Shown here piece by piece: positions 35,683 through 44,218 of a stretch of DNA of 57,797 bases. This DNA is from Clostridia bacterium (GTDB taxonomy: Bacteria; Bacillota; Clostridia; Acetivibrionales; JAFADI01), in NCBI GenBank assembly GCA_026418695.1, contig JAOAAU010000076.1:1-57797 (forward strand), read 5' to 3'. The translations under genes were made by a program, and so were the position numbers. Under the pieces are notes generated by a model that saw only the letters and a program-made list of their open reading frames with translations, was not told the origin of the DNA and ran no database searches. Positions within the stretch are counted from its first letter, which is position 1, and each line of letters opens with the position of its first letter.

Positions 35683-35712
35683 TTCAACCCCCGAAAAATC
35701 AAGATAATTCTT

Positions 35713-35734
35713 TGTAGGGGCGGACGACCCTACA
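35713..35734. repeat. Small palindrome TGTAGGG...CCCTACA between CBS gene and alr
   Basis: TGTAGGG and CCCTACA flank the eight bases GCGGACGA. It has no T run, so it is a poor terminator. It resembles short intergenic palindromes scattered in some genomes. Confidence 0.4.
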
Positions 35735-35782
35735 GTCTTCTAAAATATTTTCTATTCTTAAATCCCTATTGTCAAATGATAT

Positions 35783-36238
35783 CTATTCCATCATTTTTGC
35801 AATATACTTCACGATATCTGCCCGGCTGATAATCCCTACAAGGGTTCCCTGATCTACTACAGGAATCCTATTTATATCCTTTTCGATCATCAATTCAGCC
35901 ACCCGTTCTACTTGAATATCACCATTCACGGTCACTACATTCTTTGTCATGATGTCTTCCGCTTTGGTAGCCACCAGCTTTTTAAGCTCTTCATTGTAGT
36001 GCCTGACCCCTTTGAGGAAAACCAATCCGCCCAGAATTTCGACTACCGCCGGAAACCTTGGCTCTACATCTTTATATAGCAAGTCCTTTTGAGTTACCAT
36101 TCCAATGACTTTTTTGCCTTCATCCACAACGGGCACGCCGCTGATATTTTTCTCCGAAAGAATATGTGCAATCTCTTCAATGGTGGTTTCCCGTCCGATG
36201 GTAATGACTTCCGGGGACATTATTTCACGAGCCTTCAT
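35783..36238 (-). CDS. CBS-domain pair protein
   Basis: 151 residues from the ATG at 36238; GGAGGCG lies upstream and an in-frame GTG is two codons before. Two CBS motifs: REIMSPEVITIGRETTIEEI with GVPVVDEGKKVIGMVTQKDL, and AEDIMTKNVVTVNGDIQVERV with RIPVVDQGTLVGIISRADI. Such pairs bind adenosyl nucleotides and act as energy or stress sensors. The partner is not evident. Confidence 0.9.
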   Translation of the reverse strand: MKAREIMSPEVITIGRETTIEEIAHILSEKNISGVPVVDEGKKVIGMVTQKDLLYKDVEPRFPAVVEILGGLVFLKGVRHYNEELKKLVATKAEDIMTKNVVTVNGDIQVERVAELMIEKDINRIPVVDQGTLVGIISRADIVKYIAKMME

Positions 36239-36275
36239 ACTCACGCCTCCAATTCATTGAGATCGATTTTGATTT

Positions 36276-37850
36276 TTAGAAATGATGATCATTTTTCAGT
36301 TTCTTCACAAGTTCTTTTATAACAAACGGAATTTCATTGACAAGGTCTCCGGCAATCATTCCGTGCTCCCCTTTGCTTGCTGCAGCACGGTCCCCTGCCA
36401 TACCATGAAGGTAAACTCCGGCAACAGCCGCGTCACAAGGTTCCATGCCCTGCCCCACCAATCCGGCAATCATGCCGGTGAGAACATCGCCTGTTCCTCC
36501 CGTGGCCATTCCTGAATTTCCTGTCGTATTGATGTATACGGAACCGTCAGGGTGGGCAACAATGGTCCGTGCACCTTTCAATACCGTCGTGATTCCCCAC
36601 TTTACCGAAAACTCCACCGCGGTTTTGATTCTATTATTTTGCACTTCTTCTATACTTATTCCTGCTAGTCTTGCCATTTCTCCCGGATGAGGTGTTATCA
36701 CCATTTCCGCCTTTCTTTTACTTAAAACGGAAACATCCTTGGAAATGGCATTGAGCGCATCTGCATCTAAAATTAACGGTTTCTCGCTATTTTCAATGAT
36801 CGCCCGGATAATTTCAACAATTTCTTCGTTTACGGACAATCCGGGGCCTACGGCTGAAACCGTAGTCCTCTGTACATGCTGTAAAACTTGCTGTGTACAT
36901 TGCTTTGACAGGCTGCCTCTCCCTTCATCTTCCAGAGGAATTGTCACTGCTTCAAGCAGACAGGCATCATAAACCGATGACAGAATGGACGGAACCCCAA
37001 GATATACAAGGCCGGCTCCTGTTCTAAGCGCCGCGCCGGCAGTCAGACATCCCGCGCCTGTCATTCCAACCGAGCCGCTGACGATAAATATTCTGCCAAA
37101 ATTCCCTTTATTGCTGTTGCTGCTCCTGTCCGGAATCATTTGTGCTACGGATTCCCCCTGGATCATATTTACTTTTATATCCTGCGTTTCAACCACTTTG
37201 GAGGGAATGCCGATATCTGCGATGATCAACTCGCCGGTTTGTTCACATCCCGGATGTATGAGCTGGCCGATTTTGGGGAGGGCAAAGGTAACCGTTTTTA
37301 ATGCCTTGATGGCGCTTCCGCAGATTTTCCCGCTTTCTCCGTCTACCCCGGAAGGGATATCAATAGAAATTACCGCTTTCCCGGACATGTTGATGCAGTC
37401 AATGATTTCCTTCATGAGTCCCTGGATTTCGCCCCTGATTCCTGTGCCAAGCAAACCGTCTACGATTAGGTCTGCAGCAGCCAGCCGGGATTGGATTGCA
37501 CCCAAACCGGCCTTGTTTTCTACTTCTGTAAAAGGGACTCCCATCCGGGATAGAATATCAAGGTTCAATTTTGCATCGCCTTCAACCTGCTGTTTTGGGC
37601 AAGCCAGGAATACTTCCGCCTGCACCCCTTGATTGAATAGATGCCGTGCTACAGCAAAAGCATCGCCTCCATTATTCCCTTTTCCTGCGAAGACGATGAC
37701 TTTTTTGCCTTTCAATTCTCCGAGGGTTTCTTCGATTACTTCTATAACCCTTAAAGCAGCATTTTCCATAAGGACAATCCCCGGGATGCCAAGTTCATTG
37801 ATTGTAATACTGTCCAATTGATTCATTTGCTTTGGAGTTGCTGCTCTCAT
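36276..37850 (-). CDS. nnrD: Bifunctional NAD(P)H-hydrate epimerase/dehydratase
   Basis: 524 residues. The N-terminal epimerase covers about 1-215 (VFAGKGNNGGDAFAVARHL, DGLLGTGIRG). The C-terminal ADP/ATP-dependent dehydratase covers about 230-520 (ITPHPGEMARLAG, TGGTGDVLTGMIAGLVGQG). It repairs hydrated NADH/NADPH in the cytoplasm. AGGTGG precedes the ATG. Position next to CBS and alr genes matches Bacillus and Clostridium order. Confidence 0.95.
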   Translation of the reverse strand: MRAATPKQMNQLDSITINELGIPGIVLMENAALRVIEVIEETLGELKGKKVIVFAGKGNNGGDAFAVARHLFNQGVQAEVFLACPKQQVEGDAKLNLDILSRMGVPFTEVENKAGLGAIQSRLAAADLIVDGLLGTGIRGEIQGLMKEIIDCINMSGKAVISIDIPSGVDGESGKICGSAIKALKTVTFALPKIGQLIHPGCEQTGELIIADIGIPSKVVETQDIKVNMIQGESVAQMIPDRSSNSNKGNFGRIFIVSGSVGMTGAGCLTAGAALRTGAGLVYLGVPSILSSVYDACLLEAVTIPLEDEGRGSLSKQCTQQVLQHVQRTTVSAVGPGLSVNEEIVEIIRAIIENSEKPLILDADALNAISKDVSVLSKRKAEMVITPHPGEMARLAGISIEEVQNNRIKTAVEFSVKWGITTVLKGARTIVAHPDGSVYINTTGNSGMATGGTGDVLTGMIAGLVGQGMEPCDAAVAGVYLHGMAGDRAAASKGEHGMIAGDLVNEIPFVIKELVKKLKNDHHF

Positions 37851-37939
37851 GATTCCACCTCAAAAAATCGGCTCCAGGTTCTAACGATAAAAAGGAGCCT
37901 GGTCTATATTATCTCATAACGTTGTCTTCCGTATTTGTA

Positions 37940-38566
37940 TCATCCAAAATATTCCCGATCCAGTTTTTCCAATTCCTCTCCGCCCAGAAGATCGTGAAAA
38001 TACGAGTAAACATCCGTATTATCCTGGGATAGGGATTCTTTTTCATCGATGTATTCCTTCAGCTTGTTTCTCGTTTCTTCTATCAGAGTTTCCAATTCAC
38101 TCACCCGTTTTTGCTTGGCCCGGATATTGAGGTATACATTATTGACTGTGTGCTCAAGGAGCTCAAGGTTTGTCTCCTTAAGAAGATCCGGCATGTTTTC
38201 CAAGTCTTTCTCAATAGACTCCATCCGCTCGTTGATCTTTTTAATCTCCTTTTCACAGTTCTGCATTTCCTCTTTTGCCTGCTCATTGTTGTTTTCATAG
38301 ACTTCCGTTGTGAGCTTTATGATTTTATCCATACAGGTCTTTTTCCGCTGTGCGCTTTCCTTGGATTCTGCAATAAGGCGGGACTGTTCCTTTAGTAGTT
38401 CCTTCAGCTTTTCTTCAGCCTTCAGGATTTCAGGGGACTTTTCCGTATTGCTAAACAGACTGTTCCAGCGTTCATCCAGTGTAAGCAGGGAAATGTCATT
38501 TTTCCGCAGTACCTTACGATCAAATTTGTTTTTTTGAGTTCCCTGGCGTTTCAAGAATTTAAACAT
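37940..38566 (-). CDS. Coiled-coil hypothetical protein
   Basis: 208 residues. After a basic N-terminal 25 residues, most of the chain from about 45 to 190 is charged heptad-like helix (EKLKELLKEQSRLIAESKES, CEKEIKKINERMESIEKDLE), so a long coiled coil. No membrane segment. The acidic C-terminus ends GGEELEKLDREYFG. Function unknown. First gene of the leftward group with nnrD. Confidence 0.75.
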   Translation of the reverse strand: MFKFLKRQGTQKNKFDRKVLRKNDISLLTLDERWNSLFSNTEKSPEILKAEEKLKELLKEQSRLIAESKESAQRKKTCMDKIIKLTTEVYENNNEQAKEEMQNCEKEIKKINERMESIEKDLENMPDLLKETNLELLEHTVNNVYLNIRAKQKRVSELETLIEETRNKLKEYIDEKESLSQDNTDVYSYFHDLLGGEELEKLDREYFG

Positions 38567-38803
38567 GGTCCATCCCCCTTAGAAATATGGCTGAATGTTT
38601 GCAGAACGATTGGACAAATGCAGCTGAGACTTGAAGTACGTATATTCGTATAAATCTATTTTATCATAAACTTCGGAACTGTATTGAAAATTTTACTGTA
38701 TCTTTCTTAAATATCGCTCTACCCTCCTCCGGCCGCTCTCACAACAGGCTATGCTTTATCCAGATTGTTGGAAATTAACTGGTAAATTACACTATCCTAG
38801 TAT

Positions 38804-38961
38804 CCGCGGGCTGAACCCTCGCGGCTGCTAAACTACAACCCCCGTGAATGGGGCTAAGACAAAGCAAATGAAACATATATAATCCAACGGCTCCCATATT
38901 ATTCTTTCAGCCGGTTTCAACCGGGTTGGTCCTTTAATAGCCGCGAGGGTTTAACCCGCGG
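38804..38961. repeat. Long-armed inverted repeat enclosing two smaller palindromes
   Basis: Arms at 38804-38826 and 38939-38961 are near-perfect reverse complements (CCGCGGG-n3-AACCCTCGCGGCT). Between them lie CCCC-n6-GGGG (38840-38853) and CCGGTT-TC-AACCGG (38911-38924). The 158-base unit has no open frame. It looks like a palindromic intergenic element or structured RNA. The flanks 38567-38803 and 38962-39076 hold nothing else I can name. Confidence 0.6.
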
Positions 38962-39076
38962 CAAATAGTTTAAACATCAGCGCTTAAGCTGATTTTAATT
39001 TCTTTACAAACTTGCGGGTAACGCTTAACGGTGAGGGTTATCTATGTATTGATCCATTTTCCATTCTCAGAACTTC

Positions 39077-41077
39077 CTACGCCTTGATCCACCTGGTATA
39101 TGCCCATTCCCCAAGCCCTATCACCGCAAGGGTTGCCATCCCCATCAAAATTCCCAAGGCTATACCGTTCAAGGTACGTTGAGCGGATACCGCTACCGCT
39201 GTGAATACATGACAGAAACTGTTGACAGTGGAAACACATCCCATGGCAATACCCATACCCAAAGGCAGCAGCAGAATATCCTTACGGTATTTTTTATATA
39301 AATAAGCAGCGGCAAAAAGCGCCGGATATCCGATCAAAAACTCTTTGAATCTTGGCCGTGCCACCATAGCCTCTTCAAGAAGATCTCTCACCTTCAATTC
39401 AAGGGCAGAAGCTGAAATACCATAATCATTTCCGCTTCGTGCAAGATATACAAGAATGACCAACGCCCCCACAAAGGCCATCAATGCTGCAAAATAGGAT
39501 ACTTTTCCCTTCAAAAACCGAACGGTTCTTTCAAGGAAGCCCTCCAGGCTAACAAAGCAGGCGAAATAGTTTACTACAAACAGCACTAAAGGAATAGAGA
39601 AAGTAATAAGTACCCCTTTGAACACTTCAATATTCATCGTGTACCGTATGTCTGCAAGGGTTGTTACGACGGTATATCCGCCAAGCAGGTTGACTCCAAG
39701 CATGATTCCTAAAAGCATTGGAATCTGCTGCATTAACGGCCTTTGGTTAAAGTTTTTTAGTGCCTTTAAAACCAGCAAACTGGTGAATGAAGGGTATAGA
39801 GCGGCTGCAGTCATGGCTGCAAACTGCTGCAGTGAAAACTTAAGTACAATAATGAAAGCGGCAGCACCAACTACTTCCAGCAGCAACAATCCAATAATGG
39901 TCTTATAACGCCCTCCAAGAAGATAGAAAAGGTATAGCGCAGATGCCAAAAGAAGACTCGCCAGAACCGCAATATAATGGAAATTGCCGGGAATTTCTGC
40001 GGAAGGTTTACTTAACGCAGCATTAATTCTATAGCCTTTTGAGGTAATAAAACTGTTGAAACTCCTTGCTGAATCCAAAGTATCGCTTAAACTCTTTTTT
40101 GCATCCAATCCTTGATTTTTAATAGGATCAATATATATAAACCGGATATTGCGGTCCACGACACAACGGATCCACCGGTGGAACAGTCCTTCTCCCGTCA
40201 GCTTTCCCAGGTCCTTTTCCGGAGTGATATATACTCTGTTCACGGCATATTCGGTTCCCTCTATGAGTTCTTTCAAACCTTTTTGATTCACATAGCCTAC
40301 CTGGGAGAGGGGTTCGATGATCCCAACAATCAGCTGCCTCTCTTTGACCAAGTTGATTAGTGAATCTATGTTCTCCGGATATCCTGCAACTTCTGGTCCG
40401 TCAAATATAACGTACTTCACAGGATAAACCGTCATCAGATCCTTATACTCTTCCATTTGCCATGCCGATGGAGAAGGTGAATTCTTAGGTCTTAAAACGA
40501 CATCAAAGCCTTCGCCGGTCAATGTTTTCAGAAGTTTTTCGTCAAAACCCAGCCCCAATTCATCGAGTCCGTCGGCCATTCCATCAATGTAAAAAATGGT
40601 GGTATTATCTATCACAAACTTCATTATTTTTTGTTTATCTACTCTTTTTATCAGCCGCTCCTCAAGGAAAGATATTGTTCCTGGAAGATCCGACACCACA
40701 ACAATATTGGAAGGGTTTAAATTTTTCGCTGTTAAAGTCTCTCTTGTATTTCTTGCACCGGGTGAATAATTCCCCTGAAGATTTGCCAGATATTCTGCCA
40801 AAGGTAATACCAATGCATCCCCCCGGTTGTTCAAATCCACCAGAGTGGTTTCCCGTACTGCAATTGTTTTTGTTCCGGTCTCCTTCAACTGTTTCAATAC
40901 GTCCGAAATGTTGATATTGGCCTCATTAGCTGCTCTGTAAAAGTTTAAATAATCCGCTACAGGTATGACGGATTTGTTTTTCTGTTCATTGCCCATACGA
41001 AGGCTGATTCCGGAGAAAGAAAGCAGCAGGCTGGCAATCAGTCCGATCCAGAGGATTTTTTTCATCGTCATTTTCAT
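39077..41077 (-). CDS. DUF5693 membrane protein
   Basis: 666 residues. A signal-anchor at 6-27, an extracytoplasmic domain to about 370 (FYRAANEANINISDVLKQLK, the conserved FIYIDPIKNQGLDAKKSLS near 315), then about nine membrane segments. The family is found next to csaB and murJ genes in Firmicutes and is probably involved in cell-surface polymer handling. It starts four bases after the murJ stop, with its GGAGG inside murJ. Confidence 0.85.
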   Translation of the reverse strand: MKMTMKKILWIGLIASLLLSFSGISLRMGNEQKNKSVIPVADYLNFYRAANEANINISDVLKQLKETGTKTIAVRETTLVDLNNRGDALVLPLAEYLANLQGNYSPGARNTRETLTAKNLNPSNIVVVSDLPGTISFLEERLIKRVDKQKIMKFVIDNTTIFYIDGMADGLDELGLGFDEKLLKTLTGEGFDVVLRPKNSPSPSAWQMEEYKDLMTVYPVKYVIFDGPEVAGYPENIDSLINLVKERQLIVGIIEPLSQVGYVNQKGLKELIEGTEYAVNRVYITPEKDLGKLTGEGLFHRWIRCVVDRNIRFIYIDPIKNQGLDAKKSLSDTLDSARSFNSFITSKGYRINAALSKPSAEIPGNFHYIAVLASLLLASALYLFYLLGGRYKTIIGLLLLEVVGAAAFIIVLKFSLQQFAAMTAAALYPSFTSLLVLKALKNFNQRPLMQQIPMLLGIMLGVNLLGGYTVVTTLADIRYTMNIEVFKGVLITFSIPLVLFVVNYFACFVSLEGFLERTVRFLKGKVSYFAALMAFVGALVILVYLARSGNDYGISASALELKVRDLLEEAMVARPRFKEFLIGYPALFAAAYLYKKYRKDILLLPLGMGIAMGCVSTVNSFCHVFTAVAVSAQRTLNGIALGILMGMATLAVIGLGEWAYTRWIKA

Positions 41078-41080
41078 GAT

Positions 41081-42583
41081 TTATCCCTTCCTCCATAATG
41101 TTTCCTTCAAGACTCCTGTAAAATATGCAATCATCAGATATGCTGCCGCCCCCAGGGCAACCGGTAAAAGGAAGGAGCCTATCAGTCCTTTTAATCCGAT
41201 AAATCCGACCCCGACGCTGACCCCAATCATTCCAACCAGGCAAACGGAAAGCCTTAACAGGTAGCTTGAGAATTCCTTACCTAGAAATGCTCCTACCTCT
41301 TTTCTGACACTAATGCTCATGATCACTGCATAAACCAGGAAGGCAGCCGCTGTTGACCCGGCGATACCGCCGATTCCATAAATGTCAGCAAAGACCATTA
41401 CCAGAAAATAATTAAGAGCGATACATCCCAAGCTTAATACCGATGGGATTAATACCTTCTTCATTGAGTAATATACCCTATTAAATATCTCCTGACATAC
41501 ATATCCTGCTATACAAAAGCTATAGAAAAGGAATGCTGTTGAAGTCATGGTTGTTGATTTTTCAGTAAAAGTGCCTCTTTCATATACAAGCTGAATAATC
41601 TCCCGATTGTACATAGAAACTATTATCAAATAAGGAACTAATATAAAGAAAAGCACTTTGAAAATATATTTCAATATTTTCCTAACATTTATAAAATCTT
41701 TCTCGATTGAATACCTCGATAGATCTGGAAATGTCACTGTTGACATAGCAACAATAAAAATACTTGTAATGGTAGTAAATAGTGTACTTCCAAATGAAAG
41801 TGCCGCAACAGAACCATTTTCCAGATGTCTACTTGCAAAAGCCCGATCTGTAATGAGGCACACTTGAAGGGCAGCATTGCCTATTAAAATAGGAATAAGC
41901 TTGATATAGGTACTACGAATATGCTTATTCGAAAAATTAAATTTGAGGTTAAATATATACTTTTCTTTTTTCAATATCGGAATCTGTACAATAAACTGTA
42001 GTAACCAGCCTAAAGTCGTAACATAACCTAGAATAAAAATATCGTTTTTCCAAATCAGTAATGCTGCTATAATCACCATATTAAAAGGGATACTAATTAG
42101 AGAAGATATCAAGAAATGTTTGTGTACTTGAAGAATCCCAGCTGTAATATAAGCAAGACTTATAAAAAGCAATGTCGGAAGCATGATTCTCGTTAAAGTT
42201 ACAGCAATTATTGAAGCTTCTTCATCTAAACCTGGAAGAATAACTTTAGCAATTTTAGGGGCGAAAATTATCCCTAACAGGGATACAACCGTGGCTGTTA
42301 GTGAAATTTGAGTTAACAATCCAGAAACGTATTTATTTCGTTCCTCCTTATTTTCATTAGTCAAATAATGTGTCAAATTCGGAATATTAGCTGAGGATAT
42401 TGCCATACCTACACTCGTAAAAAGAAGACTGGCTAAACCAAAAACCTGAGTGTATATGTCAGCAAGTAACGTTGTCCCAATATTTCTTGCAAACCATATG
42501 TCCCTTACAAACCCCAGCGCTTTGGAGATCAGGATCATCATGGAAACGCCAATAAAATTTTTACCCGTTTTGTCATTTGTCAT
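41081..42583 (-). CDS. murJ: MurJ/MviN-family lipid flippase
   Basis: 500 residues with about 14 membrane segments. The N-terminal LISKALGFVRDIWFARNIGT and the later LVYERGTFTEKST and QEIFNRVYYSMKKVLIPS are family marks. It flips lipid-linked peptidoglycan precursor or a related surface polymer unit. It is coupled to DUF5693, so a secondary cell-wall polymer is also a possible substrate. Rightward 42584-42849 holds only AT-rich sequence. Confidence 0.9.
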   Translation of the reverse strand: MTNDKTGKNFIGVSMMILISKALGFVRDIWFARNIGTTLLADIYTQVFGLASLLFTSVGMAISSANIPNLTHYLTNENKEERNKYVSGLLTQISLTATVVSLLGIIFAPKIAKVILPGLDEEASIIAVTLTRIMLPTLLFISLAYITAGILQVHKHFLISSLISIPFNMVIIAALLIWKNDIFILGYVTTLGWLLQFIVQIPILKKEKYIFNLKFNFSNKHIRSTYIKLIPILIGNAALQVCLITDRAFASRHLENGSVAALSFGSTLFTTITSIFIVAMSTVTFPDLSRYSIEKDFINVRKILKYIFKVLFFILVPYLIIVSMYNREIIQLVYERGTFTEKSTTMTSTAFLFYSFCIAGYVCQEIFNRVYYSMKKVLIPSVLSLGCIALNYFLVMVFADIYGIGGIAGSTAAAFLVYAVIMSISVRKEVGAFLGKEFSSYLLRLSVCLVGMIGVSVGVGFIGLKGLIGSFLLPVALGAAAYLMIAYFTGVLKETLWRKG

Positions 42584-42854
42584 GTTTTTTGATTTCCTCT
42601 AATATCTTGTAGTCTAATAACCTACCCCTATTTTAATAAAAAAAACCGCCCTACACAACTAAAACATTCAGCCTTAAACCCTACGCTTTAACCGGGGTTT
42701 TGAAAACCAGAGGAAATTCAACGATATTTTTTGTATTTATTGAAGGACTTTTGAAAAATTTGTAGAATATTAGAAATTTGTAGGACTTATGATGTAGGAA
42801 ATACCAGTTAGAATATTTTAAAAATGAATAGCGATAAGTTCGTAAATTTATCGA

Positions 42855-42935
42855 TAATAGCACACCTGCCGAAAGGTTGGGCCGCAAAGCTATGGATCTA
42901 AAGAGTTTATTCTACGATTGCCAGGCTGCCGAAAT
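42855..42935 (+). promoter_or_regulatory. Cyclic di-GMP-I (GEMM) riboswitch
   Basis: ACCTGCCGAAAGGTTG, a GNRA-capped stem, is followed by GGGCCGCAAAGCTATGGATC and, after a spacer, GCCAGGCTGCCG, matching the GEMM-I order including the CGCAAAGC core and the receptor strand near the 3' end. It sits about 80 bases ahead of the HD-GYP gene with a terminator between, so c-di-GMP likely decides read-through. Confidence 0.87.
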
Positions 42936-42957
42936 AATAGTTGTAACAACTGAAATC

Positions 42958-42982
42958 CAGGCACCTATAAGGTGCCTTTTTC
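42958..42982 (+). terminator. Riboswitch-linked terminator
   Basis: AGGCACC and GGTGCCT pair around TATAA, followed by TTTTTC. It lies between the GEMM aptamer and the HD-GYP ribosome site, so it is the probable expression platform. Confidence 0.85.
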
Positions 42983-43011
42983 ATTGACGTAAATCTTTTT
43001 TGGGGGTCGAC

Positions 43012-44061
43012 ATGGAGAAAAAGCATATCCCGGCAAAGGACTGCCTTGAAGGTTGGATATTGGCCCAACCGATATTTAACGAGTATGGAACTGTAATAGT
43101 AATGGAAAACACTACCATAAACTCGTATATAAAATCAAGATTAATGGAATTCGGTGTTGAGCGGATCTGGGTCTATGCGCCGGACGGCCGGAAATCACAT
43201 CAGGACGAAAGCAGCACCTATGAGCAGTTTCAGAATAAGTACAAGTCGAATGTGATGGCAATCAAAGATGTAATTAATGATCTCGCAGCCGGGAAAAAAC
43301 TTGAAATGGAAAAAATCAGCGACGTTTCTAATTCCCTTTACAGTGAGCTTAACAATACGGGTTATGTCACCCGCTGCCTCAATGAAATCAAAGACTCGGA
43401 TGAGTATACCTATTCCCACTGCATCAACGTGGCGCTTTATACCATGCTCGCTGCAAAATGGCTCAAGCTGTCTGAGCAGGAAATCAAGGAGGCAATTCAC
43501 GCCGGATTGTTGCATGATATCGGAAAATCCAAGGTACCCTTGGATATTTTGAACAAGCCTTCCAGGCTTTCTTCCGAGGAATTTGAGGAAATCAAAAAAC
43601 ATACGGTTTATGGTTATGAGATCGTTAAATCTATAGACCATATCAGTGAAAATGTCCGTCAAGCAGTCCTGATGCACCATGAAAGGGAGGACAATACAGG
43701 ATATCCCACCGGGGCCAAAGGGGGAGAGATCAACATTTATTCCAAAATTGTAGCTGTTACGGACGTATTTGATGCCATGACCTCCGACAGGGTTTACAAA
43801 AAAAGGGCAACCCCTTTTGAGGCGTTCGAAATGTTTCATTCTGAAGGGTTGACCAGTTTTGATACAAGAGTTTCCCTTACTTTTCTTTCAAATCTATCGG
43901 TGAATTATATCGGCGCCAAAGTCATGCTCAATACAGGTGAAAGCGGGGAAGTTGCCTATATTCCCCCGCATAATATCACCAAGCCGGTGGTTTCATTGAA
44001 ATCAAAATATATCGACATGTCCAAGGAAAAAAGCATAAAAATTGAAAGCATTATAAAATAA
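43012..44061 (+). CDS. HD-GYP cyclic di-GMP phosphodiesterase
   Basis: 349 residues from the ATG at 43012; GGGGG lies five bases upstream and an in-frame TTG at 43000 precedes it. The N-terminal 100 residues resemble the DUF3391-type sensor part. The HD-GYP domain covers about 120-300, with LLHDIGKSKVPLDILNKP, the His in KKHTVYGYE, HHEREDNTGYP and VAVTDVFDAMTSDRVY. It degrades c-di-GMP, and its leader senses the same molecule. Confidence 0.92.
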   Translation: MEKKHIPAKDCLEGWILAQPIFNEYGTVIVMENTTINSYIKSRLMEFGVERIWVYAPDGRKSHQDESSTYEQFQNKYKSNVMAIKDVINDLAAGKKLEMEKISDVSNSLYSELNNTGYVTRCLNEIKDSDEYTYSHCINVALYTMLAAKWLKLSEQEIKEAIHAGLLHDIGKSKVPLDILNKPSRLSSEEFEEIKKHTVYGYEIVKSIDHISENVRQAVLMHHEREDNTGYPTGAKGGEINIYSKIVAVTDVFDAMTSDRVYKKRATPFEAFEMFHSEGLTSFDTRVSLTFLSNLSVNYIGAKVMLNTGESGEVAYIPPHNITKPVVSLKSKYIDMSKEKSIKIESIIK

Positions 44062-44160
44062 TGTTCAGTTAAATATTAGGAATACCTTCATACAAGCTTT
44101 CCCAAATAACCTCTGCCGAAATTAATAATTATCAGACTATACTCACCCCTATATTATAAA

Positions 44161-44205
44161 GAGGCTGACAAGCGGGATCTCTCCTGCTTATCAGCCTCCT
44201 TTTTA
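44161..44205. terminator. Strong bidirectional terminator
   Basis: GAGGCTGA and TCAGCCTC with further inner pairing form a long hairpin followed by CTTTTT. It separates the HD-GYP gene from the convergent uvrA-like gene. Confidence 0.9.
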
Positions 44206-44218
44206 TGGTTGGAGTTTA

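Noticed and set aside
36985..37632. A plus-strand frame opposite nnrD
   Set aside because: Pro/Ser-rich antisense composition with no start signal; nnrD motifs are intact on the minus strand.
38804..38961. CRISPR array
   Set aside because: There is only one pair of arms in inverted orientation and no regular spacers.
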